From positions 1 to 21,510 of the forward strand of contig CAYHHE010000051.1 in NCBI GenBank assembly GCA_964356295.1: a DNA stretch of 21,510 nucleotides, read 5' to 3'. The notes beneath the pieces are model-generated. The model was given only the letters and a program-made list of their open reading frames with translations. It was not told the origin of the DNA and did no database searches. A program made the translations under genes and the position numbers. Numbering within the stretch: the first letter of the stretch is position 1; each line of letters starts with the position of its first letter. Source of the stretch: CAVQGZ01 sp964356295. GTDB taxonomy: Bacteria > Actinomycetota > Actinomycetes > Jiangellales > Jiangellaceae. Shown piece after piece: positions 15,834 through 21,510 of this stretch.

Positions 15834-15863
15834 GGGGCATAGCCCTCCCGGCTTCGGACGCAG
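15816..15863. terminator. Bidirectional terminator hairpin spanning the end of the acidic-tail gene
   Basis: Outer arms CTGCGTCCGAAG (15816-15827) and CTTCGGACGCAG (15852-15863) are perfectly complementary. Inside, GAGGG (15832-15836) pairs with CCCTC (15843-15847) around a six-base loop. The left arm and the inner stem cover the last codons and the stop at 15831-15833, and the right arm ends nine bases before the convergent hisN stop. It can terminate both genes. Confidence 0.7.
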
Positions 15864-15871
15864 CGGCGGTC

Positions 15872-16675
15872 TCAGGCGCGCAGCGCAGCCTCTGCGGCCT
15901 CGTGCAGGACGCCGTTGGTCGCCATCGCGCTCCCGCCGAAGGGTCCGGGCCGCCCGTCCAGGTCGGTGAACCAGCCGCCGGCCTCCACGACGATCGGGAC
16001 GAGCGCGGCCATGTCGTGCACCGCCAGCTCGGGCTCGGTCGCGATGTCGCAGGCACCCTCGGCAACAAGCATGTAGGACCAGAAGTCGCCGAAGGCCCGG
16101 CTGCGCCAGCACCGGTCCAGCAGTCGGTCGATGTGCTCGGGACGTCCCGACCATCCGCCCCGGGACGAGTAGGTCACGAACGCGTCGTCGAGAGCGTCCA
16201 CCGCCGAGACACGGCAGCGACGAGGCGCTGCGGCCAGGGCCCGAGTCCAGGCGCCCTGCCCGATGGCCGCCCACCAGCGCCTGCCCAGTGCCGGGGCGCT
16301 GACGACGCCGACGGGCACCACCTCCCCGTCGACCAGCCCGATGAGAGTGGCCCACACCGGGACGCCGCGGAGGAAGTTCTTGGTCCCGTCGATCGGGTCG
16401 AGCACCCACGTCCGGCCCTCGATCCGACCGCCCTGCTCCTCGCCGAGGACCGCGTCGCCCGGGCGATGCTCCTCCAGGATGGCGCGCATCCGGCGCTCGA
16501 CCTCACGGTCGGCGTCGGTGACCGGCGTGTCGTCCGGCTTGGTGCTGACCTGCAGGTCGGCTGCCAGGAAGCGCTCCATGGTGAGCCGGTCGGCGACATC
16601 GGCCAGGGCGAGTGCCAGGGCGAGGTCGTCGGCCGGGCTGCGGGTAGGGGCCGGATCGTCCCGGGGGATGGGCAC
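15872..16675 (-). CDS. hisN: Histidinol-phosphatase, inositol-monophosphatase-like (HisN)
   Basis: 267 residues, a Mg2+-dependent cytoplasmic phosphatase of the IMPase superfamily. In actinobacteria this type removes phosphate from histidinol phosphate in histidine synthesis. Motifs are DTPVTDADREVE (49-60), GEE (78-80), and the metal site LDPIDGTKNF (92-101). Later comes AVHDMAALVPIVVEAGG, where His replaces the usual Trp before the metal-binding Asp. The end, GWFTDLDG then ATNGVLHEAA, is HisN-like. GTG at 16675 was chosen because it is eight bases downstream of TAGGCT on the same strand and has no Shine-Dalgarno, fitting a leaderless mRNA; it also gives the normal family length. A general inositol-1-phosphatase is the alternative. 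Confidence 0.88.
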   Translation of the reverse strand: MPIPRDDPAPTRSPADDLALALALADVADRLTMERFLAADLQVSTKPDDTPVTDADREVERRMRAILEEHRPGDAVLGEEQGGRIEGRTWVLDPIDGTKNFLRGVPVWATLIGLVDGEVVPVGVVSAPALGRRWWAAIGQGAWTRALAAAPRRCRVSAVDALDDAFVTYSSRGGWSGRPEHIDRLLDRCWRSRAFGDFWSYMLVAEGACDIATEPELAVHDMAALVPIVVEAGGWFTDLDGRPGPFGGSAMATNGVLHEAAEAALRA

Positions 16676-16683
16676 GGCTGGCG

Positions 16684-16689
16684 AGCCTA
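16684..16689 (-). promoter_or_regulatory. -10 box TAGGCT for leaderless hisN transcript
   Basis: On the minus strand TAGGCT is followed by eight bases and then the GTG start at 16675, the spacing expected when transcription begins at or next to the start codon. No clear -35 box is visible. Confidence 0.45.
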
Positions 16690-16716
16690 GCCAGCGCCGA
16701 TGCGGGTGGAAGCAGG

Positions 16717-16722
16717 CATACT
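16717..16722 (+). promoter_or_regulatory. Possible -10 box CATACT for leaderless DUF2231 gene
   Basis: CATACT is followed by seven bases and the GTG at 16730, again without a Shine-Dalgarno. The first base departs from TAnnnT/TATAAT, so this is weaker than the hisN box. Confidence 0.35.
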
Positions 16723-16729
16723 CGCCGCC

Positions 16730-17167
16730 GTGTGGGACTCCGTGCTCGGCCTGCCGCTGCACCCGTTGGTCGTGCATGCCGTCGTGGTGCTCGTCCCGCT
16801 GGTGGCCGTGGGCATGGTCGTGTCGGTCCTGCGCCCCACGTGGGCCGAGCGGCTACGGGTCGTGCTGGGCGCGTTGTCGCTGGCTGCGGCCGCGGCCGGG
16901 GTGGCGGCTCGAACCACGGGCCAGAGCCTGCTGAGCCGGGTGCCGGGCAGCCCGGAGGCCGCCCGGCATGCTGAGCTGTCGGACTCGCTGGCCCTGTTCC
17001 TGCTCGGTCTGGCCGGACTCGTCGTGGGTTGGGCATGGGCGGGGAGCCGGGGGAGACCGACGCGGGCGCTTGGTCTGGTGGCCGCTGCAGGGGCGATCGT
17101 CGCGACCGGGTGGACGATGCTGGCCGGGCACTCCGGAGCTCAGTCCGTGTGGGGCGACGTGCTCTAG
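16730..17167 (+). CDS. DUF2231-type small integral membrane protein
   Basis: 145 residues with four predicted membrane helices (about 12-36, 43-62, 85-104 and 112-132). The opening LGLPLHPLVVHAVVVLVPL contains the HP and H-residue pattern typical of the DUF2231 family, whose function is unknown. A start at ATG 16700 is possible, but the GTG at 16730 begins directly before the family N-terminus and follows a -10-like box at leaderless spacing. It is divergent from hisN with a 54-base gap. Its TAG stop overlaps the TAG stop of the convergent rsgA gene. Confidence 0.8.
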   Translation: MWDSVLGLPLHPLVVHAVVVLVPLVAVGMVVSVLRPTWAERLRVVLGALSLAAAAAGVAARTTGQSLLSRVPGSPEAARHAELSDSLALFLLGLAGLVVGWAWAGSRGRPTRALGLVAAAGAIVATGWTMLAGHSGAQSVWGDVL

Positions 17168-18240
17168 CCCTCGCTCCAGTCGGTGGTGGGCTGGGTCACT
17201 GCCGAGGACGGCGGACCGCCGCCGCTGGGCTCCTCGGCGGCGTCGCGGGCGGCCAGCAGCCGCCGCAGGGAGTCAAGACGAGCGGGGCTGGCGTGGCCGT
17301 CGGCGACCCACGCGTCCAGCCCGCAGGTCGCGTCGCGGTGGTCGCAGCCACGGGGGCAGCGCGCGGTGCCGGTGTCCAGGTCCGGGAAGGCATGCAGCAC
17401 GCGGGCCAGGTCGACGTGAGCCAGGCCGAACGAGCGGACCCCGGGCGTGTCGATCACCCAGCCCCCGTCCGGAAGCGGCAGGGCGAGCGCTGAGCTCGAG
17501 GTGTGTCGCCCCCGTCCGGTGACCGGGTTGACCCCGCCCACGGCGCGCTCGGCCTCCGGTACCAGCGCGTTGACCAGGGTGGACTTGCCCACACCACTCG
17601 GTCCGACCAGAACCGTGCGGTGCCCGGTCAGGGCGGAACGCAGCGGCGCCCAGTCGCCGTCGCGTCGGACGGCGACGACACGGACGTCGAGGCTCTGGTA
17701 GGCCGCGACCAGGGCGTCCTGGGACGCGAGATCGGTCTTGGTGACCACCAGGAGCGGCTGCAGCCCGCCGTCGTACGCCGCGACCAGGCATCGGTCGATC
17801 AGCCGCGGCCGCGGCTCGGGGTCGGTGGCCGAGGTCACGATCCCCAGCTGGTCGGCGTTGGCGACGATGACCCGCTCCTCCGGGTCGGAGTCGTCGGCGG
17901 TACGGCGCAGCGACGTCCTGCGCGGCTCGACTCGGACCAATCGCGCCAGCGTCCCGGGTTCTCCGCTGACGTCCCCGACCAGCGCCACCAGATCACCTAC
18001 GACGACACCTCCTCGGCGCAGCTCGCGCGCCCGAACTGCGCTCACCTCCACGCCGGACGAGGGGTCGTCGGTCTCGAGTCGACAGCTGTAGCGCCCACGG
18101 TCGACTCCGGTCACGCGGGCGAGGGCGGCGTCCTCGTGGCCGGGCCGCCGCTTGCTGCGTGGCCGGGAGCCGCGACCGGACGCACGCCCCCGAAAGTCGT
18201 CCTGGATGTCCTCGTAGTCCCTCGCGGATCGGCTGCTCAT
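17164..18240 (-). CDS. rsgA: Ribosome small-subunit-dependent GTPase A (RsgA)
   Basis: 358 residues, a circularly permuted GTPase that checks late 30S subunit assembly. After a basic N-terminal extension of about 35 residues and an OB-fold region (to about 110), the GTPase motifs come in permuted order: TKTD (G4, 167-170), then GPSGVGKST (G1, 213-221), then DTPG (G3, 264-267). The zinc knuckle follows as CPRGCDHRDATCG. The ATG overlaps the aroA TGA as ATGA, so it is translated together with aroA. The last 25 residues are a Gly/Pro/Ser-rich tail. Confidence 0.96.
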   Translation of the reverse strand: MSSRSARDYEDIQDDFRGRASGRGSRPRSKRRPGHEDAALARVTGVDRGRYSCRLETDDPSSGVEVSAVRARELRRGGVVVGDLVALVGDVSGEPGTLARLVRVEPRRTSLRRTADDSDPEERVIVANADQLGIVTSATDPEPRPRLIDRCLVAAYDGGLQPLLVVTKTDLASQDALVAAYQSLDVRVVAVRRDGDWAPLRSALTGHRTVLVGPSGVGKSTLVNALVPEAERAVGGVNPVTGRGRHTSSSALALPLPDGGWVIDTPGVRSFGLAHVDLARVLHAFPDLDTGTARCPRGCDHRDATCGLDAWVADGHASPARLDSLRRLLAARDAAEEPSGGGPPSSAVTQPTTDWSEG

Positions 18241-19517
18241 CCGAGCATGGCCTGCCAGAGAGCCGGGAAGAACGGGAACGTCTTGGTGGTCACCGAGATG
18301 TCGTCCACCCGGACTCCCGGGACGGCGAGCCCGACCACCGCGGCGAAGGTGGCCATCCGATGGTCGCCGTCGGTGGCCACCACTCCTTCGTGCAAGCGCC
18401 CGGGTGCGATGCGCAGCCCGTCGTCGGTCTGCTCCGCTCGGGCCCCCAGCGTGCGAAGCGCGGCTGTCAGAGATGCCAGCCGGTCCGTCTCGTGACCTCT
18501 CAGATGCGCGACCCCGGTGATCGTGGTGGGGCCGTCAGCCAGTGCGGCCAGAGCCGCGACGGTCGGGACGAGCTCACCGACGTCGGAGAGGTCGACGCAG
18601 CCCAGCCCGCGCGGCTGCCCGTCACCGACCACGCTGGCCCCGTCCCTGTCCACCTCCACAGAGGCACCGAAACGGGTGAGCAGATCCAGCAATCGGCGCC
18701 CGGGCTGAGTGGTCTGGCTCGGCCACCCCGGCACCTGCACGCGTCCGCCGGTGACCAGTGCGGCGGCCAGGAACGGCGCGGCGTTCGACAGGTCCGGCTC
18801 GATGGTCACCTCCCCACCGCGGGGGACCGCAGCCGGCACCTGCCAGGCCGCTGTGCCCAGCGCACCGGCATCCACCCCGCGGGCGCGAAGTGCCTGCAGG
18901 GTCATGGTGATGTGCGGTGCGCTGGGGGGCGCGTCGGTCGCCTCGAGTCGCAGCCCCAGGTCGAACCGGCAGCCGGCCAGCAGCAGCCCGGAGACGAACT
19001 GGCTGGACTCGGTCGCGTCGACGACCACCGACCCACCGCGGACCGCGCCGAGGCCTCGGACGGTGAACGGGAGCGTGGCGGCACCCAGAGGTCGCACCTG
19101 AACGCCCAGCGCCCGCAGCGCGTCCAGCAGGCCCCGCATCGGACGCTCGCGCGCCCTCGGGTCACCGTCGAAGGCGACCACGGCGCGGCCCAAGGCGGCG
19201 ACGGGGGGGACGAAACGCATGACGGTGCCGGACAGGCCGCAGTCCACGGTCGAGCCGCCGTCCGTGGATCCCGGCACGACCCGCCAGGGCCCCTCGTCCG
19301 GTGTGCTGACTGCGGCCCCGAGCGCACCGAGCGCGCGCGCCATGAGCAACGGGTCACGGGCGACGAGCGGGTTGTGCACGGTGGTGGGTTCGTCCGCGAG
19401 CGCGGCCAGCACCAGCGCGCGCGCCATGAGCGACTTCGAGGCAGGCAGCGAAACGCTCGCCTCGATCGGTCCTGCCGCGGTCGGGGCGGGCCAGGAGCGG
19501 GTGCCGGTCACGGGCAC
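18237..19517 (-). CDS. aroA: 3-phosphoshikimate 1-carboxyvinyltransferase (EPSP synthase)
   Basis: 426 residues. It transfers the enolpyruvyl group of PEP to shikimate-3-phosphate in chorismate synthesis. Family motifs in order are LPASKSLMARALVLAAL, LSGTVMRFVPPVAAL, DGDPRARERPM, SSQFVSGLLL, EPDLSNAAPFLAAAL, DVGELVPTVAAL (catalytic Asp), LRGHETDR (Glu and Arg) and DHRMA, and the closing segment has TTKTFPFFPALW (PEP-site Lys). The first motif has Ala where many enzymes have Gly (PGSK), the position where Ala lowers glyphosate binding in class I enzymes; this is only a possibility here. I chose GTG at 19517; a GTG two codons later (19511) is also possible. It is divergent from the SRAP gene with 39 bases between starts. 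Confidence 0.95.
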   Translation of the reverse strand: MPVTGTRSWPAPTAAGPIEASVSLPASKSLMARALVLAALADEPTTVHNPLVARDPLLMARALGALGAAVSTPDEGPWRVVPGSTDGGSTVDCGLSGTVMRFVPPVAALGRAVVAFDGDPRARERPMRGLLDALRALGVQVRPLGAATLPFTVRGLGAVRGGSVVVDATESSQFVSGLLLAGCRFDLGLRLEATDAPPSAPHITMTLQALRARGVDAGALGTAAWQVPAAVPRGGEVTIEPDLSNAAPFLAAALVTGGRVQVPGWPSQTTQPGRRLLDLLTRFGASVEVDRDGASVVGDGQPRGLGCVDLSDVGELVPTVAALAALADGPTTITGVAHLRGHETDRLASLTAALRTLGARAEQTDDGLRIAPGRLHEGVVATDGDHRMATFAAVVGLAVPGVRVDDISVTTKTFPFFPALWQAMLG

Positions 19518-19529
19518 CAGTGTCCCGCA

Positions 19530-19535
19530 ACGGTA
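19530..19535 (-). promoter_or_regulatory. Possible -10 box TACCGT for aroA-rsgA
   Basis: On the minus strand TACCGT lies 12 bases before the aroA GTG, which predicts a leader of only about five bases. No Shine-Dalgarno is evident. It shares a 39-base intergenic gap with the SRAP promoter candidate. Confidence 0.3.
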
Positions 19536-19543
19536 GTCCTTGC

Positions 19544-19549
19544 CAGAAT
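19544..19549 (+). promoter_or_regulatory. Possible -10 box CAGAAT for leaderless SRAP gene
   Basis: CAGAAT is followed by seven bases and the ATG at 19557, with no Shine-Dalgarno, fitting a leaderless transcript. The first base deviates from the consensus. Confidence 0.35.
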
Positions 19550-19556
19550 CGATGCC

Positions 19557-20312
19557 ATGTGTGGTCGCTATGCCTCCAGCCGATCCCCGGAGGACCTGGT
19601 CGAGGAGTTCGAGGTCGAGCGGGTCGAGGTGGAGCGCGTGCTCGACCCGGACTTCAACGTCGCGCCGTCGAAGCAGGTGTATGCGATCCTCACCCGGGCG
19701 CACCGGGACGAGGAGATCCCGCATCGTTCACTGCGCCTGCTGACCTGGGGCCTGGTGCCGTCCTGGGCGAAGGACCCGTCGATCGGGAACCGGATGATCA
19801 ACGCACGCCTGGAGACTGCGGCGCAGAAGCCAGCGTTTCGGCGTGCGTTCGCGCGGCGACGATGCCTGGTACCCGCCGACGGCTACTACGAGTGGTATAC
19901 CCCGCAGGCCTCGCCCACCGGTGGCAGGCCACGCAAGCAGCCGTTCTACATCCACCGCACCGATGGACGGTCGCTGGCACTGGCCGGCCTGTACGAGTTC
20001 TGGAAGCCCACCGACGCCGACCCCGACGACCCGGCGTCCTGGCTCACCACCATGACACTTCTGACCACGACTGCGCCGGACGACACCGGACGCATCCATG
20101 ACCGCGCCCCGCTGATGATCGACCGCGAGCACTGGGCGGCGTGGCTGGACCCCGCCACGACCGACCCGGGCCAGGTCATGAGGCTGCTGACCCCGGCTGC
20201 ACCCGGCCCGTTGGAGGCCTATCCGGTCAGCACCGCGGTGAACAACGTGCGCAACAACGGACCTGGTCTTGTCGACCCGCTGCCCCCGGACGACGTGCTC
20301 GTGCCGGCGTGA
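19557..20312 (+). CDS. SRAP (SOS response-associated peptidase, YedK/HMCES-like) protein
   Basis: 251 residues. SRAP proteins form a covalent thiazolidine link through Cys2 with abasic sites in single-stranded DNA, shielding them during replication. The sequence starts MCGRYA with Cys2. The other active-site residues are present: Asn82 in MINARLET, Glu112 in ADGYYEW and His181 in IHDRAP. The usual HxRMP reads HDRAP here, with Ala for Met. The ATG at 19557 is fixed by the need for Cys at position 2. It is divergent from aroA, an arrangement also known from mycobacteria (SRAP gene next to aroA). An alpha/beta hydrolase gene follows after 13 bases. Confidence 0.95.
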   Translation: MCGRYASSRSPEDLVEEFEVERVEVERVLDPDFNVAPSKQVYAILTRAHRDEEIPHRSLRLLTWGLVPSWAKDPSIGNRMINARLETAAQKPAFRRAFARRRCLVPADGYYEWYTPQASPTGGRPRKQPFYIHRTDGRSLALAGLYEFWKPTDADPDDPASWLTTMTLLTTTAPDDTGRIHDRAPLMIDREHWAAWLDPATTDPGQVMRLLTPAAPGPLEAYPVSTAVNNVRNNGPGLVDPLPPDDVLVPA

Positions 20313-20325
20313 CACCAGTGCGGAC

Positions 20326-20934
20326 ATGACCCGGGTGTGGGACGTCCCCACCAGCCGAGGGGTGGCACGCGTCCACCTCGACCAAGCCGAGCAGCCGAGA
20401 TGCCGACTCGTCCTCGGCCACGGAGCCGGCGGAGGGGTGGCCGCACCCGATCTTGTGGCGCTGGCGGAACGACTGCCCACTCTCGGTGTGGCCGTCTGGA
20501 GGGTGGAGCAACCGTGGCTGGTGGCTGGCAAGCGAATCGCCACCTCCCCGTCAGTCCTGGACGATGCCTGGACGCAGGTGGTTGCGACCGTGCCGCGGGA
20601 CCTGCCGCTGGTTGTCGGGGGACGCAGCGCGGGTGCCCGGGTCGCGTGCCGGACGGCTGGGCCGCTCGGCGCGGTCGCGGTGGTCGCTCTGGCGTTCCCG
20701 CTGCACCCGCCCGGTCGCCCGGAGCGTTCCCGCGCGGACGAGCTCGCGTCCGTCCCGGTGCCGACGCTCGTCGTGCAGGGTCGTTCGGACCCCTTCGGCC
20801 GTCCCGCAGAGCTCCCGCCGTCCCCGAACGTGCGTGTCGTCGCCGTGGCGGGGGATCATGCTCTGCGCGGGAACCTCGACACCGTCACCGCTGCGGTGGC
20901 TGAGTTCCTCACAGTCTGGTCGACGCCCAGGTGA
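20326..20934 (+). CDS. Small alpha/beta hydrolase (KANL3/Tex30-like)
   Basis: 202 residues, cytoplasmic. Features are LVLGHGAGGG (28-37, oxyanion region), the nucleophile elbow GGRSAGA with Ser101, a strand then QGRSDPFG with Asp155, and AGDHAL with His178. A complete Ser-Asp-His triad is therefore visible, so the enzyme should be active; the substrate is unknown. The GRSxG elbow and short length match the KANL3/Tex30 group of bacterial hydrolases. It starts 13 bases after the SRAP stop and is probably cotranscribed with it. Its stop lies one base from the stop of the convergent ferritin gene. Confidence 0.87.
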   Translation: MTRVWDVPTSRGVARVHLDQAEQPRCRLVLGHGAGGGVAAPDLVALAERLPTLGVAVWRVEQPWLVAGKRIATSPSVLDDAWTQVVATVPRDLPLVVGGRSAGARVACRTAGPLGAVAVVALAFPLHPPGRPERSRADELASVPVPTLVVQGRSDPFGRPAELPPSPNVRVVAVAGDHALRGNLDTVTAAVAEFLTVWSTPR

Positions 20935-20935
20935 G

Positions 20936-21496
20936 CTAGACGGGCCCGCCTGCCGGATGAGGCGCCGTCGGGTCCGCACCCTCCGCCTCGTTGCCCTCCC
21001 GGGCGAGGTAGTCCTCGAGCATCATGGGGTTGTCCTTGCACCGACGAGCGACCTGGAGAAGCGTCGACATCGACGCCACCTCCTCAACCTGCTCTTTGAG
21101 GAACCAGTGGGTGAACTGCTCGCCGAGGTAGTCCCCACCCTCGCGGGCGGTGGCGATGAGCCGTTCGAACTGGTCGCTGACCATGCGCTCCTGCTCGAGG
21201 GCGAGCGCGATGGGCTCGTCGAGGGTCGCGAAGTCGTTTCGCACCGCGGGAACGCCGGGGATGATGGCTGGCTCGTCCCGATCCATGAGGTACTGGACGA
21301 TCATCATCGCGTGGTTGCGCTCCTCCAGTGCCTGCGCGTAGAAGTGCTGGGCCAGCCGGGGGAGCGCCTGCTGGTCGAACCACACAGCGATGGCCACGTA
21401 CTGCTGCGAGGCGCCGAACTCGTGACCGATCTGCTCGGTGAGCAGGCTGTGGAAGGTCGAAGAGTCCCGAACGGCTCGATCGGTCGATGTCGTCAC
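20936..21496 (-). CDS. Ferritin (non-haem, BfrB-like)
   Basis: 186 residues, an iron-storage subunit expected to assemble into a 24-mer and oxidise Fe(II) at a ferroxidase centre. Candidate ligands are present: Glu26 and Tyr33 in HEFGASQQY, Glu59 and His62 in EERNHA, Glu101 in ALEQE, and Glu/Gln135-136 in FLKEQVEE. The four-helix length is normal, with an extra C-terminal tail of about 20 polar residues. I see no haem-binding Met of bacterioferritin type at the usual place, so ferritin is preferred. GTG at 21496 follows TAGGCT by six bases, fitting a leaderless start. Confidence 0.93.
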   Translation of the reverse strand: MTTSTDRAVRDSSTFHSLLTEQIGHEFGASQQYVAIAVWFDQQALPRLAQHFYAQALEERNHAMMIVQYLMDRDEPAIIPGVPAVRNDFATLDEPIALALEQERMVSDQFERLIATAREGGDYLGEQFTHWFLKEQVEEVASMSTLLQVARRCKDNPMMLEDYLAREGNEAEGADPTAPHPAGGPV

Positions 21497-21502
21497 GGGC
21501 CC

Positions 21503-21508
21503 AGCCTA
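21503..21508 (-). promoter_or_regulatory. -10 box TAGGCT for leaderless ferritin transcript
   Basis: On the minus strand TAGGCT is followed by GGGCCC and then the GTG at 21496. The box has the same sequence as the one before hisN. The upstream (-35) region lies outside the window. Confidence 0.45.
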
Positions 21509-21510
21509 GG

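Noticed and set aside
15318..16409. Minus-strand frame with long Val/Leu runs that looks like membrane segments
   Set aside because: The Val/Leu runs are only the reverse reading of the GAC/GAG repeat; the rest is out of frame with hisN and has no motif.
1..21510. tRNA, rRNA, integrase, transposase, toxin-antitoxin or phage-defence genes
   Set aside because: None was recognisable by eye; intergenic gaps are too short and coding regions are accounted for by the listed genes. A tRNAscan or Rfam search was not possible here.

Overview
This is a compact, high-GC (about 70% by eye) bacterial chromosome segment. Frequent GTG starts, 4-base ATGA/GTGA gene overlaps, probable leaderless starts next to TAnnnT boxes, a mycobacterial/actinobacterial type of wax-ester/diacylglycerol acyltransferase, and a hisN / rsgA / aroA / SRAP neighbourhood all point to an actinomycete. 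I cannot name the genus. There are 22 protein genes (one cut by the left edge). I see no rRNA, tRNA, CRISPR array, insertion sequence or prophage gene, and no gene-free stretch over 300 bases.

Left part (1-4150): a minus-strand operon livF - livG - acyl-CoA synthetase (running off the left edge) lies divergent from a lipoprotein substrate-binding gene. Together they look like a branched-chain-amino-acid-type (HAAT) ABC importer whose cargo may be an organic or fatty acid activated by the linked CoA ligase. The 66-base gap between livF and the binding protein contains a perfect 14-base palindrome. The binding-protein gene ends in a strong hairpin followed by a perfect 54-base palindrome.

Middle-left (4151-8126): a WS/DGAT wax-ester/triacylglycerol synthase (minus); a membrane acyltransferase-3 protein with a DUF1622 membrane protein (plus); and a YciI-like protein (minus) divergent from a small cupin (plus).

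Middle (8130-15379): a minus-strand chain of an ABC-2 ATPase and two ABC-2 permeases with GTGA overlaps, then a 913-residue P-type ATPase. The P-type ATPase keeps the phosphorylated Asp but has lost nearly every other signature residue (TGES to TGQS, PEGLP to PPGLP, DKTGT to DMTGI, TGDH to TADH, GDGVNDAP to GDAVNDAA, and the TM6 Asp). This is the most unusual gene here. Divergent from the exporter is an AI-2E/PerM-family membrane protein, followed by a small protein with a 31-residue uninterrupted Asp/Glu tail.

Right part (15872-21496): hisN (minus), a DUF2231 membrane protein (plus), aroA-rsgA (minus, ATGA overlap), an SRAP-domain protein with a small alpha/beta hydrolase (plus), and a ferritin (minus). 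These are mostly housekeeping genes: aromatic and histidine biosynthesis, ribosome maturation, abasic-site protection and iron storage.

No obviously new multi-gene system is visible. The best leads are the motif-degenerate P-type ATPase in its exporter context, the 54-base palindrome, the palindromic operator candidate of the importer/ligase locus, and the acidic-repeat protein.
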